A DNA stretch of 64,000 nucleotides from JBGCEZ01 sp045106735. GTDB taxonomy: Bacteria > Planctomycetota > Phycisphaerae > Phycisphaerales > SM1A02. Below, in pieces: positions 18,563 through 28,045 of this stretch (position 1 is its first letter; the number at the start of each line of letters is the position of its first letter). The notes under the pieces are model-generated. The model did not search any database and was not told where the DNA came from. It saw only the letters and a list, made by a program, of their open reading frames with translations. Both the position numbers and the translations under genes were made by a program. Location: the NCBI GenBank assembly GCA_045106735.1, contig JBGCEZ010000034.1, positions 41,880 to 105,879 on the forward strand. Reading direction: 5' to 3'.

Positions 18563-19171
18563 GCGCACCTCCGAGCGGTTGGCCCGGATCGGTTCGCCGA
18601 CGCCGCTCCCGTCTGCCGATGTGGCGAGCGGTCGAGCAGCGTCCATCCATGCGAACGCACCGGGACTTGCCGAGTATCGGGTGAGTTGGCCGCCGGGGAA
18701 TAGATTTCTGCGCGATTGTGGACAGCCCGGGGATGACTCGGCGGATTCGCCGGCGTCGGCCGACGCTGCGCGGTCCGGCCATTGGTGCGCGGCGGAATCC
18801 GCGCGACGCATGCACGGCGTCCTCGATCGTTGCGGCCAACGCCGCGTTCGTACCCGCGAAAGCCCGCCCCACGCAGCCTTCACGGCCCTTGCACGCACCA
18901 CGACGCTCGGAACCACCGCGCCCCTCGGCGTGGCACGGGCCTTGCAACTGGAACACCGTGGCAAGGAGTGCCCTCCGAGCGGAATGCCCGGATGCAATTG
19001 GACCACTCGCTTGGATGACCGCCCACCGCGGCATCCGGATCCGGGGACCGGATCGGCGAGGGTCCGCTCGAATTCGATTCGTCAATCGATTCGGGTGCAC
19101 GGAAGGGATTCCCCGCCACCCCCCACGCTCGCGATCGAGCGCGGCGGGCCACCTCCTTGCGGGAGTTCCCG
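18563..19171. promoter_or_regulatory. 609-bp divergent regulatory region before the flagellar genes
   Basis: No ORF here looks real. It contains the consensus sigma-54 promoter at 18931-18946 and a GC-rich hairpin near 18788-18806 (GCGCGG/CCGCGC). Near 19068-19095 an ATTCGAT-type sequence is repeated in both orientations. The leader between the promoter and flgF would be about 215 nt long. Enhancer sites for a sigma-54 activator would be expected upstream of 18931 but were not identified. Confidence 0.5.
18931..18946 (+). promoter_or_regulatory. Sigma-54 (RpoN) -24/-12 promoter
   Basis: TGGCACG-N4-TTGCA matches the sigma-54 consensus at every key position, with the correct spacing between the GG (-24) and GC (-12) elements. 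It points toward flgF, 226 bp downstream, with no gene in between. RpoN control of middle flagellar genes is known in several phyla; here it is inferred from the site. Confidence 0.75.
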
Positions 19172-19939
19172 ATGAAGTACGGCATGTATCTCGCCGCCGC
19201 CGGTGCCCTCGGCAGCATGTACCGACAGGACGTGCTCTCGAACAACCTGGCGAACCTCAACACCGTCGGCTTCAAGCCCGACTCGGTGGTGATGCAGCAA
19301 ACCGCGCCCGAACGGATCCAGTCTGGAGCGATGACCCCGCCGAAGCTCGTACTCGAGCAACTCGGCGGCGTGGTGCAATCCGCTCCGTCCCGGCCGAATC
19401 TGACCCAGGGCGAGGTCCGCAACTCCGCCAACCCGTTCGACATGGCCATTGAGGGTGACGGGTTTTTCACCGTCGGCGGCGGCGATGACCCCGCCGACAT
19501 TCGCCTGACCCGCGACGGCCGCATGACCCGCGATACGACCGGCCAACTCGTCACGATCACCGGCGGCCTTCCAGTCCTGGACGATCGCGGCCAACCGATC
19601 ATGCTCGCCGGCCAAGGCGATGTCACGGTCGACGACCAAGGCTTCGTGAGCCAAGGTGGCCAAGCCGTGGCCCGGATCGGCCTCGCCAGCCCTGAGCAAG
19701 CGCTCGACCTCAAGAAGGTCGGCGCCAACCTCTTTCAACTCCGCGACGGCGCGATCCTGTCGGCCGAGCGGCCGGCCGGCCGCGTCCGCGCCAACAGCGT
19801 CGAGGGCAGTGCCGTCGACCCCATCTCGACCATGACCGCGCTCATGAGCGCGGCCAAGTCCGCCAACGCAAACATCAAGATGATGCAGTTCCACGACTAC
19901 CTGACGGGCCAAGCCGTCAACGTGCTCGGCCGCATCTGA
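19172..19939 (+). CDS. flgF: Flagellar basal-body rod protein FlgF-like
   Basis: 255 residues from the ATG at 19172, with GGGAG 6 nt upstream. The N-terminus MKYGMYLAAAGALGSMYRQD with LSNNLANLNTVGFKPD is the flagellar rod/hook N-motif; the central part has NPFDMAIEGDGFFTV and LTRDGRMTRDTTGQLV; and the C-terminus (VDPISTMTALMSAAKSANAN) is the second rod motif. It forms part of the proximal rod and is exported by the flagellar type III system. First gene of the flgF-flgG-flgA-flgH set; flgG follows after 48 bp. Confidence 0.9.
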   Translation: MKYGMYLAAAGALGSMYRQDVLSNNLANLNTVGFKPDSVVMQQTAPERIQSGAMTPPKLVLEQLGGVVQSAPSRPNLTQGEVRNSANPFDMAIEGDGFFTVGGGDDPADIRLTRDGRMTRDTTGQLVTITGGLPVLDDRGQPIMLAGQGDVTVDDQGFVSQGGQAVARIGLASPEQALDLKKVGANLFQLRDGAILSAERPAGRVRANSVEGSAVDPISTMTALMSAAKSANANIKMMQFHDYLTGQAVNVLGRI

Positions 19940-19987
19940 ATCATGCCACTCGCCGCATGACGCGGCCGAGTTTCTCGGAGACCGAAG

Positions 19988-20797
19988 ATGGCCATCATCG
20001 CCCTGCACAGTGCCTCGACCGCCCTCAGCGCCTTGTCGACATCGCTCGACATCACGGCCAACAACCTGGCCAATGCGAACACCGACGGCTTCAAGTCAAG
20101 TCGCGCGAACTTCCAGGACTTGATGTACCAGGAGCGTTCGCAGCCCGGCGTGGAGAACGCCAACGGCGACCAGCGTCCGACCGGCCTGTACGTCGGTCTG
20201 GGCACCAAGATCTCCGGCACGCAGATCGACTTCGCCCAAGGCGGCATCCGGCCGACGGAGCGTCCCTTCGACTTCAACATCACGGGCGAAGGCTTCTTCC
20301 AAGTCGAAGTCGATACCGAGACCAGCGAAACGGGTCTCGCGTATACACGGGCCGGGAACTTCGCCCGCAACGCCGACGGTGAGCTCGTGCTGGCGACCGA
20401 CCAGGGCCGAAGGCTCGATCCGCCCATCGTCGTGCCGGAGAACGCGTCGGGCATTGACATTCGTTCCGACGGCACCGTCGTCGCGCAGATCGGCGGCGCC
20501 GAACCAGAAGAGCTCGGCCAGATCGAACTGGCCAAGTTCGTCAACCCGACCGGACTCCGCCAGGTGGGCGAAAACCTGTACGCCCCCAGCGCCGCGTCCG
20601 GCGCGGCGGTGACCGGGCCCGCGGGAACCAATGGCACGGGCACGGTGTCGAACGGTGCCCTCGAAGGATCCAACGTCAACCCGGTCAACGAACTCGTCGG
20701 CCTGATCCTGACCCAGCGGGCGTTCGAACTGAACAGCCAGTCGATTCAGGCCGCCGACGAAGTCCTCCGCACCGCCGGTCAGCTCCGCAGCTTCTGA
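19988..20797 (+). CDS. flgG: Flagellar distal rod protein FlgG
   Basis: 269 residues, the usual FlgG length. It has the N-terminal ALSTSLDITANNLANANTDG rod motif, a central RPFDFNITGEGFFQV and YTRAGNFARNADGELV, and the C-terminal VNPVNELVGLILTQRAFELN typical of FlgG rather than FlgF. An Ala/Gly/Thr-rich loop (about residues 205-225) is slightly longer than in well-known homologues. CGGAG lies upstream of the ATG. FlgG builds the distal rod that passes through the P and L rings. Confidence 0.95.
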   Translation: MAIIALHSASTALSALSTSLDITANNLANANTDGFKSSRANFQDLMYQERSQPGVENANGDQRPTGLYVGLGTKISGTQIDFAQGGIRPTERPFDFNITGEGFFQVEVDTETSETGLAYTRAGNFARNADGELVLATDQGRRLDPPIVVPENASGIDIRSDGTVVAQIGGAEPEELGQIELAKFVNPTGLRQVGENLYAPSAASGAAVTGPAGTNGTGTVSNGALEGSNVNPVNELVGLILTQRAFELNSQSIQAADEVLRTAGQLRSF

Positions 20798-20954
20798 TCG
20801 AGGATCGCTTCGCTGATCGCCGCGGCCGCGGCCGTCGTCGCCCGACTCACCCTCGGCCGACGCGTTCGCCCCGCGGCGTGCCGGCTTCACTCCGACCCCG
20901 CCAGCGACCTCGCCACCGACGCCGCTTCCTGCCCCGACTCGGAAAGTCCTCCCC

Positions 20955-22181
20955 ATGTCGATCCAACCTTCACGTCTCGTTCTGGCCGCTTGCCTCGCCG
21001 GGTGCATGGGCTTCGTCGCCCCGGTCCACGCCGCTCCGGCCGAACGAGCCGACAGCGCCATTTCGCCGGCCATGCTCGGACAGGCCCGCGGCTCGGTGCG
21101 TCTTCGCCACTCCGTCCGGCTCGCTCCCGGCCGCGATCGCATCCGCGTGGGCGACATCGCGTTCATCGACGGACCGGACGCGAAGGTCCTCGCGACGATC
21201 GACCTCGGGCCGATCGATGCGGATGCCGGCGCCCAGCACGTGAAGCTGGAAGCGGTCCGCGCCGCCCTGAATGCCGCTGGCGTCCACCCGGCCCGCGTCT
21301 CGCTCCGCGGCCGCTCGGCCCGTGTTCTCCCCGGCGGCGTGGCCACCCGTTCCCACGCCCCGTCGGCCATGACCGGACGCCGGATCGTCAACGGACGCGT
21401 GGTCGATGTGGCCGACGTACAAACCCAAGAAGACGATGCTCCGGCCACGGCCCCGACGCGTGACGCCGAACGCGAGGCAGCCCGGGATGCCCGATTCACC
21501 CCCGCCGCGGCCCTCCTGGCCGAGACCGTCGAAACCGCCACCGTTCGCGGCGAGATCGCCCGCGACCTGGCCCGCACGTTCCGCGTGGGGCCGAACACCC
21601 TTCGGATCGCGTTCCCCGACGGCAAAGCAGCCCTCCTCGACTCCAGCGTCCGCGGCGGAAGCATCATCGTCCGCCGCCGTTCCAAAGCGGTCGCCGGCGC
21701 CGTTTCGTACGCCGTGATCTCCCGGCGGGCCGGGGATTCACCGCGCACCGAACTGGTGCTCGTGAACCCAGAGATCCGCTCGGCGGAACTCGTGCTCACC
21801 GAACGCGTCCGCAGTGGCACCACGCTCACCGCCGAACATCTGCTGCAACAGGAAGCATGGATGCCCCCCGGCGGCATCTCCGCCCCGGCCCGGCTTGCCG
21901 CAACCCTGGGGGCAAAGCTTCGCCGGTCGATGAACGCGGGCACCGTGCTCCGCGAACGTGACCTCCGCATGACCGAGCTCATCAAGCGTGGCGACTTGAT
22001 CCAGATCCGGTGCATCACCCCCGGCATCAAGATTGAACAACGCGGAGAAGCCCGCGAACGCGGCCACCTGGGCGCGAAGATCCGCGTCCGCCGGGTCGGC
22101 GAACGCGAGGAGTTCATCGCCGTCGTCGTCGGCCCCGGCCTCGCGGAAGTTGACCTGCGAAACGTGAACCCCGGCTCCTGA
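20955..22181 (+). CDS. flgA: Flagellar P-ring chaperone FlgA (SAF domain)
   Basis: 408 residues, longer than the 220 or so of enterobacterial FlgA because of a long N-terminal half. A signal peptide covers residues 1-26 (ending PVHAAPA). The C-terminal 150 residues have the SAF-type core: ERVRSGTTLTAEHLLQQE, GAKLRRSMNAGTVLRERDL, IKRGDLIQIRC and a final beta segment. FlgA assists periplasmic P-ring (FlgI) polymerisation, so an flgI gene is expected elsewhere. It follows flgG by 157 bp, a gap with no gene. Confidence 0.85.
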   Translation: MSIQPSRLVLAACLAGCMGFVAPVHAAPAERADSAISPAMLGQARGSVRLRHSVRLAPGRDRIRVGDIAFIDGPDAKVLATIDLGPIDADAGAQHVKLEAVRAALNAAGVHPARVSLRGRSARVLPGGVATRSHAPSAMTGRRIVNGRVVDVADVQTQEDDAPATAPTRDAEREAARDARFTPAAALLAETVETATVRGEIARDLARTFRVGPNTLRIAFPDGKAALLDSSVRGGSIIVRRRSKAVAGAVSYAVISRRAGDSPRTELVLVNPEIRSAELVLTERVRSGTTLTAEHLLQQEAWMPPGGISAPARLAATLGAKLRRSMNAGTVLRERDLRMTELIKRGDLIQIRCITPGIKIEQRGEARERGHLGAKIRVRRVGEREEFIAVVVGPGLAEVDLRNVNPGS

Positions 22182-22282
22182 ATCCTCGCCAACCCCAAGT
22201 TGCCCCGACGGGGACCACCCGCCCCTTCAACACCCGCCCCGTCCGCACCCGATTCGATCGCATCCGCCCAAGGAACCCCGCC

Positions 22283-22990
22283 ATGCTCCGTCCCATGTTC
22301 GTCGTCCTCGCCAGCCTGCCCGCCATGGGCTCCGGACTCGCCACCCCCGCCGCGGCCCAGAGTCGCCCGCTGATGAGCCACGTCATCGACGACCGCGTCT
22401 CGATCGCCCACGACCGCGAGCCGCACTACCTGCAGGACAATTCGCTCTTCGCCTTGGCCGAAGCTCGGCCGCGCATCTTCCGGTCACACGATCTGGTGCA
22501 GATCATCGTGCAGGAACGCAGCCGTTCGACGAGCAGCCAGGAGGTCGAGACCAGCAAGGAGTCGACCATCGATGGTTCGATCTCCGCGTTCCCGAGCCTG
22601 AACCTGGCCGACATCGCCCAGCTCCAACTGCTCGGCGGCAGCGGCACGAACCTGCCGCGCGTTGGCATCGATCTCGAACGAACGTTCGGCGCCGAGGGCG
22701 ACTACACGCGGTCCGATGACTTCAGCACTCGCATCACGGCCGAGGTGGTTGACGTCCTGCCCAATGGCAACCTGATCCTGGAAGCCCGCACCCAGGTCCG
22801 CAATGACGATGAGGTCAGCACGATCATGGTCACCGGCGTTTGCCGCGGCTTGGACATCACCGCCGGCAACACCGTGTTGTCGAATCAGATCCACGACCTG
22901 CAAGTGGACAAGCGCAATGAAGGCCCGATCAAGCAGGCCAACGAGAAGGGACTCATCACCCGCTTCTTCGAGACGTTGTTCGCGTTCTGA
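22283..22990 (+). CDS. flgH: Flagellar L-ring protein FlgH
   Basis: 235 residues. The FlgH core is visible: SLFALAEARPRIFRSHDLVQ, IIVQERSRSTSSQEVET, a Gly-rich central stretch and VVDVLPNGNLILEARTQVRN, ending in VCRGLDITAGNTVLSNQIHD and DKRNEGPIKQANEKG. FlgH forms the outer-membrane L ring. The signal peptide (residues 1-25, ending PAAAQS) contains no cysteine, so unlike the enterobacterial protein it would not be lipidated. Last flagellar gene in the window; an imperfect hairpin at about 23008-23037 separates it from the convergent kinase gene. Confidence 0.92.
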   Translation: MLRPMFVVLASLPAMGSGLATPAAAQSRPLMSHVIDDRVSIAHDREPHYLQDNSLFALAEARPRIFRSHDLVQIIVQERSRSTSSQEVETSKESTIDGSISAFPSLNLADIAQLQLLGGSGTNLPRVGIDLERTFGAEGDYTRSDDFSTRITAEVVDVLPNGNLILEARTQVRNDDEVSTIMVTGVCRGLDITAGNTVLSNQIHDLQVDKRNEGPIKQANEKGLITRFFETLFAF

Positions 22991-23026
22991 GGTTCGACAT
23001 CCGCTTCGCCGGGTGAGGAGCGCGAT

Positions 23027-25600
23027 TCAACCCGGCGCCGGCCGCCATGTGGCCGCCTGACCGGCATGCCCCGCGCCAGGTTCCGCTGCATCCCACGCGT
23101 CGTACAGGTCGGCCAGCGCACGACGATGACCAAGGGTTCGGCCGTGATTCGGTCCGAGCCCCGCTTCCACGAGCCGGTGTGCTTCGAGCAACGAGGCCTC
23201 AGCCTCGGCCCAACGCTCCAATCCCTTGCTGGCCAAGCCATGCCACATGAGGTGGACGCCGCGGTGCCAGTGGCCCGTCCCGACCACCCGAGCCACCGCC
23301 TGCTCCGCTTCGCCAGCGATGGCCAAAGCCTCGTCGTACCGCCCAGCCGAGATCAACGCCGCGGCCACGTTGCCCGAGGTGCTGATCGTGTCGGGATGGT
23401 CGTCGCCGAGCTGGCGGCGCCGGATGTCGAATGCTTCGACGTTCACTTCGATCGCTTCGGCGACGCGGCCTTCGGCTCGCAGGTTCGAACCCATCGCGTG
23501 CAGCAACTCGGCAACCGCGAGATCGTCGACGACGTCCATCCCCCGCAGGGTGGCGAGCACGCTCACAAGCTCATCGATCGCTTCATCGGGCCGATCCATG
23601 GCCCGGAGCAACGTGGCCAGATCGCGGCGAGAGTCGAGGGTCTTGGGATCCGCCGGGCCGAACAGGCGGATGCGGGCGGCGAGCACATCTCGGTAGTACG
23701 GCTCGGCCGTTTCCAAGTCGCCGCTGATCTTGTAGAGCACCCCGACGTTTCGGACGAGGGTCAACGTATCGGGATCATCCTCGCCCGCAGACCGTCGTTG
23801 TGAGGCGAGCGCGGCGGCCAACAGTTCTGCCGCCTCCGCGTGCTGCCCCAGCCCGGCGAGCGCGACCCCAAGATTCGTCCGAGAGTGAATGGTTTCGGTG
23901 TGGTGTTCGCCGCGTTGCTCGAGCCGGATCGCCAGCGCTTTGCGGCCCGGGGCAATCGCGGCCACCGACAAACCCAGACCATTCATGGCGTCGGCCGTCG
24001 CTTGAAGAAGGTCTGCGCGGATCAGCGGCTCGTCCGCGAATCGCTCGTCGATGGCGGCCAGCGACGGCTCGAAGATCTCCGCTTCCAGGCCGCGTTGGGC
24101 GACGGTGGTGAAGTTCACGCCGGCCAGTGCGGTCTCGAGTTCGCCGCGGGCATCGCCGGGCGAAAGGTCCAACACCGCTCCGCGCAGTCGCTGCCCGAGT
24201 GTTTGTGGATCGATCGACGTGAGCTGCCCGGCCTGGAACTCCACGACCTGTTGCAACCGCTCGGACGTCGCGTCGGCCGCCTTCCGCGCCCGGACCGCGT
24301 CGGCCAAGCCGAGGCTGGTGCCGACGATGCCCACAATCAGCACGCCGGCCACGAGCGCTCCGGCGGTCACCAAACCACGGTTGCGACGCACGAATTTCCG
24401 CACGCGATCGCCGGTGCGCGGCGGACGGGCCCGGACGGGCTCGTGCCCGAGATGCCGCTCGATGTCGTCGGCCAAGGCCGCCACCGAGGCGTAGCGATCC
24501 GCCGGGTCCTTCTCCAGGCAGCGCATGACGATCCAGTCGAGGTCGCCGCGGAGCCGGTGCTGCAAGCGGCGCACATCCGATTGCTGCCGGCCCGCGATCT
24601 CCTCGGCCACATCGCCGAGGCCGGAAAGCCGCGTGCTGGGACGCTCGGGATCCACTTCGCGGAGCACGCGAAGCATCTCGGAGAACCCGCGACTCGCCAG
24701 GTCCCGCACGTCAAACGGCGGCGTGCCGGTGAGGAGTTCGTAGAGCATCACGCCCAGGGCGTACACGTCGACCCGCACGTCCGCACTGCCCGCTTCGCCG
24801 CCTTCGGCCTGTTCGGGCGCCATGTAGGCCGGGGTGCCGATGGCCTGGCCGGGCATGGTGAGCAGCGTGGATTCCATGCCCGTGGCATCGGTTGCCCGGG
24901 CGATGCCGAAGTCGATGATCTTGACCGCGGAGACGCCATCACGGTCGGTCACGAGCACATTCGACGGCTTCAGGTCACGGTGGATGATGCCGCGCTGGTG
25001 GGCATGCTGGACCGCGCGGCAGACGTCGACCATCAGCCGGAGCCGGGCGGTGGTCCCGGCACACGCCATGTCGCAGTGCGCGGGGAGCGTGACGCCGTCA
25101 ACGAGCTCCATGACCACGTACGGACGGCCGCTCGGCGTGGTGCCGGCGCCGTGCACCGCGGCAATGCCGGGATGATTCAGGCGAGCGAGCACCTGGCGCT
25201 CGACCTGAAAGCGGGCGAGCACCGTGGCCGAATCGTGCCCGCTGCGAATGAGCTTGATGGCCACGCGCCGGCGCGGGTCGTCTTGCTCGGCCTCGTGGAC
25301 GACGCCCATGCCACCCTCACCCAGCCGGCGCACGAATCGGAACCCATCGATCGCTTCGACGGCCGGAGACTCGCCGCCGGCCGCCAGCGACGGATCCAAG
25401 GGCATCGGCACCACCGCGGCGTCGGGCGGCCCGAGCGGATGATCGTCGTCCTCGTGCTGGGCCAGCAGCCCGAGCACCTCCTCGCGAAGTTCGGGGTCGT
25501 CGGCACAGGCGGATTCGAGGCGCGGACCGCGCTGCTCGCGCGGCGTGCCCACGAGCGTTTCGAAGAGATCGCTGACCTGTTGGAAACGGGTGACATCCAT
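23027..25600 (-). CDS. Serine/threonine protein kinase with transmembrane helix and TPR repeats
   Basis: 857 residues. The kinase domain spans about 86-350: glycine loop RLGEGGMGVV (92-101), VAIK Lys116, catalytic HRDLKPSN (207-214), DFG (230-232) and APEQ (261-264), so it should be active. One transmembrane helix follows at about 400-425 (GLVTAGALVAGVLIVGIVG). The rest, to the C-terminus, is a series of TPR-type repeats (for example VALAGLGQHAEAAELLAAAL and NVGVLYKISGDLETAEPYY), probably extracytoplasmic. Its ATG overlaps the stop of the upstream sigma-factor gene by one base (TGATG), so the two are translated together; a pathway from sensor kinase to sigma factor is inferred. Confidence 0.92.
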   Translation of the reverse strand: MDVTRFQQVSDLFETLVGTPREQRGPRLESACADDPELREEVLGLLAQHEDDDHPLGPPDAAVVPMPLDPSLAAGGESPAVEAIDGFRFVRRLGEGGMGVVHEAEQDDPRRRVAIKLIRSGHDSATVLARFQVERQVLARLNHPGIAAVHGAGTTPSGRPYVVMELVDGVTLPAHCDMACAGTTARLRLMVDVCRAVQHAHQRGIIHRDLKPSNVLVTDRDGVSAVKIIDFGIARATDATGMESTLLTMPGQAIGTPAYMAPEQAEGGEAGSADVRVDVYALGVMLYELLTGTPPFDVRDLASRGFSEMLRVLREVDPERPSTRLSGLGDVAEEIAGRQQSDVRRLQHRLRGDLDWIVMRCLEKDPADRYASVAALADDIERHLGHEPVRARPPRTGDRVRKFVRRNRGLVTAGALVAGVLIVGIVGTSLGLADAVRARKAADATSERLQQVVEFQAGQLTSIDPQTLGQRLRGAVLDLSPGDARGELETALAGVNFTTVAQRGLEAEIFEPSLAAIDERFADEPLIRADLLQATADAMNGLGLSVAAIAPGRKALAIRLEQRGEHHTETIHSRTNLGVALAGLGQHAEAAELLAAALASQRRSAGEDDPDTLTLVRNVGVLYKISGDLETAEPYYRDVLAARIRLFGPADPKTLDSRRDLATLLRAMDRPDEAIDELVSVLATLRGMDVVDDLAVAELLHAMGSNLRAEGRVAEAIEVNVEAFDIRRRQLGDDHPDTISTSGNVAAALISAGRYDEALAIAGEAEQAVARVVGTGHWHRGVHLMWHGLASKGLERWAEAEASLLEAHRLVEAGLGPNHGRTLGHRRALADLYDAWDAAEPGAGHAGQAATWRPAPG

Positions 25601-26271
25601 CAGCCTGCGGTGCCCGAGGGGTCCGAGCGGTCCGAGCGGTCCGAAGCATCGGCGTCGGCGTCGGCGTCGCCAGCTTCGCCTGGCTCGCGTTCGTCGGGCC
25701 CGCGCTCATCCAGACGCTTGCCAAGCCATGCCCGGGCCATGTACCAATCGGCTTCGACCGTCTTCCGCGACACGCCGGTGACGCCGGCGACTTCGGCGTG
25801 GGTCATGCCGCCGAACACGATGAGTTCGACCACCCGGGCCTTGCGTTCGTGGAGGGCCGCCAAGTCGTCCAGGGCCTCGGCCAACGCCACGACGTCCAGC
25901 GGCCGCTGGGTCAGGGCGGCCCGATCGGGCGTCAACGTCAGGCGGACCCGCCCGCCGCCACGCTTGACCGCCCCGGCCTTCCGCGCCGAGTCCACCAGCA
26001 CCTGGCGCATGACCTTGGCCGACATGGCCCGAAAATGCGTGGCGTCGGCCCAGGACGATCCGGTGCGGTCGGCCAGGCGGATGAAGGCCTCGTGGACGAG
26101 GGCGGTGGCCTGGAGCGTGTGCTCCGACCGCTCCTGGCGCATGTACCCGCCGGCGATCCGGCGCAGCTCGTCATACACGAGCGGCAGCAGATCCTCGGGA
26201 TCAGTGCCCGTCTCCGGGGGCTCGGACGGGGACTGGGGTCCGGTCTGGGATGGAGGCGTGGGGTCGGTCAT
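25600..26271 (-). CDS. ECF-type RNA polymerase sigma factor (planctomycete TIGR02999-like)
   Basis: 223 residues from the ATG at 26271 (MTDPTPPSQTG). Region 2 is seen as LLPLVYDELRRIAGGYMRQE and HTLQATALVHEAFIRLAD, then ATHFRAMSAKVMRQVLVD; region 4 as HERKARVVELIVFGGMTHAE with VAGVTGVSRKTVEADWYMAR, a helix-turn-helix. This pattern matches the group of small sigma factors that in planctomycetes sit beside protein kinases. The C-terminal tail consists of Asp-Ala and Ser-Asp-Arg runs from 6- and 9-bp repeats (25615-25675). No anti-sigma gene is adjacent; the coupled kinase probably takes the regulatory role. Confidence 0.88.
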   Translation of the reverse strand: MTDPTPPSQTGPQSPSEPPETGTDPEDLLPLVYDELRRIAGGYMRQERSEHTLQATALVHEAFIRLADRTGSSWADATHFRAMSAKVMRQVLVDSARKAGAVKRGGGRVRLTLTPDRAALTQRPLDVVALAEALDDLAALHERKARVVELIVFGGMTHAEVAGVTGVSRKTVEADWYMARAWLGKRLDERGPDEREPGEAGDADADADASDRSDRSDPSGTAG

Positions 26272-26570
26272 GGGCGGTCCGGAACGGCGGGCGTGTCGGT
26301 CCAGCAAGTCTACGGCGCCTCTGGCGTGCGCCGAAACCGAATCCGGCGCGAGCGGCCCGAGGAAACGCGGACCGCCACTTCTCGGACGGCGAGCCTCGAC
26401 GGCCGACGGTCCACGCAGACATTTCTTCGCCCGCTCATAGGAGATTCCGCCCCAAAGTGCGCCTCCCGGGACGGCCCCGCACGTCGCGGCGTCACCCACC
26501 CCGACACCGACCGCGGCCGGCCATCCGACTTGGTGGCCCGCCGCCCCGCCCCCAGTCCCGGAGAAACGAC

Positions 26571-28007
26571 ATGTCCCTTGCCTTTCGCCTGCGGCCCGCT
26601 GGCTCCCCCGTTCGACGCACCCCGTCGCGGCTCGTTGGATGTCTGGCCGGACTCGCCGGCCTGCTGCTCACCCCGCTCGCCGCGGCCCAGCCCACCTTGG
26701 TGGTCAGCCCGGGCGACAACATCCAGGCGGCCCTGGACAACCCGACAACGTTCGAAGTCGTCATGCAGCCGGGGTTGTACCCGGGCACGTACACGGTCCC
26801 TCTCGGCAAGCATCTGCGCGGCGCGACCGGCGATCGCACCGACGTCGTCATCGACAATACGTCCGGCCTGACACTCTCGGTCTTGACCGCACTTCCAGGT
26901 GCCCGCATCTCGAACCTGACGGTGCGGAACGGACGGGCCGTCGGCGCAACTCCCAACGACCGAGGCGGCGGGATCAACGCCCCGCTCGGCTCCGTGTTCA
27001 TCCACAACGTGTCCGTTCAATCCTGCATCGCCGCGTTCGGCGGCGGAATCTACATGAACGGCACGGGAGCCATCACCGGCGACACGGAAGTCGCGGACTG
27101 TGATGCAACGGCGTCCGGCGGCGGGATCTATCTCAACAACTTCCTCGGGCCCGTCAACGTCAACTGCCACCTCAATCGATCCAGCGGCACCGGTGGGGCG
27201 ATCCGTACGAATGGCGGGGAGCCAGTCATCACGGACTCCTCCTTCCGAAACAACATTACCGCCGTCAACCAACCGGGCGGCGCCATCGACGTTCGCGGCG
27301 CGATCATCATCGATCGCTGCAAGTTCGAGAGCAACATCGGCGGGAACGGCGGAGCCATCCGAATCGACGGCGAAGCGTTCAATCGAGAGATTCGAAACTC
27401 GTTGTTCACGAACAATTTCACGGACTTTGAGGGCGGCGCGATTTACGGCGGACGGACGGTCGACATCCACAACTGCACGTTCTACGCCAACGGGAGCTAC
27501 AACGACGGGACTTCCGCGGTGAGCATGGATCCGAACACCGGCCCGATGACCATGCGAAGCTGCATCGTTTGGGCCAGCCCCGACGCGGCCCCGATCTCGC
27601 CGACGATCAACTGCAACTGGTCGGTCGTCGACGCCGGCTTCAACGCCAGCGCCATTCGCACCGGCGATCCGATGTTCGTGAACGTTGCAGCCCGCGACTT
27701 CCGCCTGCAACCGGGCTCGTCGGCCATCGACTTTGGACTGACGGCACTGTTGGACTTCTGGACCGTGGGTGGCCAGACTCCTCAGACCGAGTTCTCCGAC
27801 CTTCGGGGCAGCATTCGCGCGTGGAACGTCCCGGAAGTCGAGAACCTCGGCTCTTCCATCATCGGCATGATGATCGACTGCGGCGCGTACGAGTTCTTTC
27901 CGCCGACCGATCTGGACGGCACCTGCCCCGAGGACATCAACACCGACGGCAACGTGGACTTCGTTGACTTGCTGAACGTGCTGTCGGCCTTTGGATCCTG
28001 CCCGTAA
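26571..28007 (+). CDS. Secreted right-handed beta-helix protein with C-terminal dockerin-like motif
   Basis: 478 residues from the ATG at 26571, with GGAG 7 nt upstream. A signal peptide ends around residue 40 (TPLAAAQPT). Residues about 45-400 are repeated short beta-strand segments rich in Gly and Asn (GGGINAPLGSVFIHNVSVQS, GGGIYMNGTGAITGDTEVAD, GGAIRTNGGEPVITDSSFRN, GGAIYGGRTVDIHNCTFYAN), the pectate-lyase-like parallel beta-helix pattern. The C-terminus (DINTDGNVDFVDLLNVLSAF) is one EF-hand-like dockerin repeat with Asp/Asn calcium ligands, a common tail in Phycisphaerae. Catalytic residues are not recognised, so it may be structural or adhesive. An intrinsic terminator follows. Confidence 0.85.
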   Translation: MSLAFRLRPAGSPVRRTPSRLVGCLAGLAGLLLTPLAAAQPTLVVSPGDNIQAALDNPTTFEVVMQPGLYPGTYTVPLGKHLRGATGDRTDVVIDNTSGLTLSVLTALPGARISNLTVRNGRAVGATPNDRGGGINAPLGSVFIHNVSVQSCIAAFGGGIYMNGTGAITGDTEVADCDATASGGGIYLNNFLGPVNVNCHLNRSSGTGGAIRTNGGEPVITDSSFRNNITAVNQPGGAIDVRGAIIIDRCKFESNIGGNGGAIRIDGEAFNREIRNSLFTNNFTDFEGGAIYGGRTVDIHNCTFYANGSYNDGTSAVSMDPNTGPMTMRSCIVWASPDAAPISPTINCNWSVVDAGFNASAIRTGDPMFVNVAARDFRLQPGSSAIDFGLTALLDFWTVGGQTPQTEFSDLRGSIRAWNVPEVENLGSSIIGMMIDCGAYEFFPPTDLDGTCPEDINTDGNVDFVDLLNVLSAFGSCP

Positions 28008-28045
28008 ATCCACACGCGGGCTCGCTCACTCGGCCCGAACGACAG

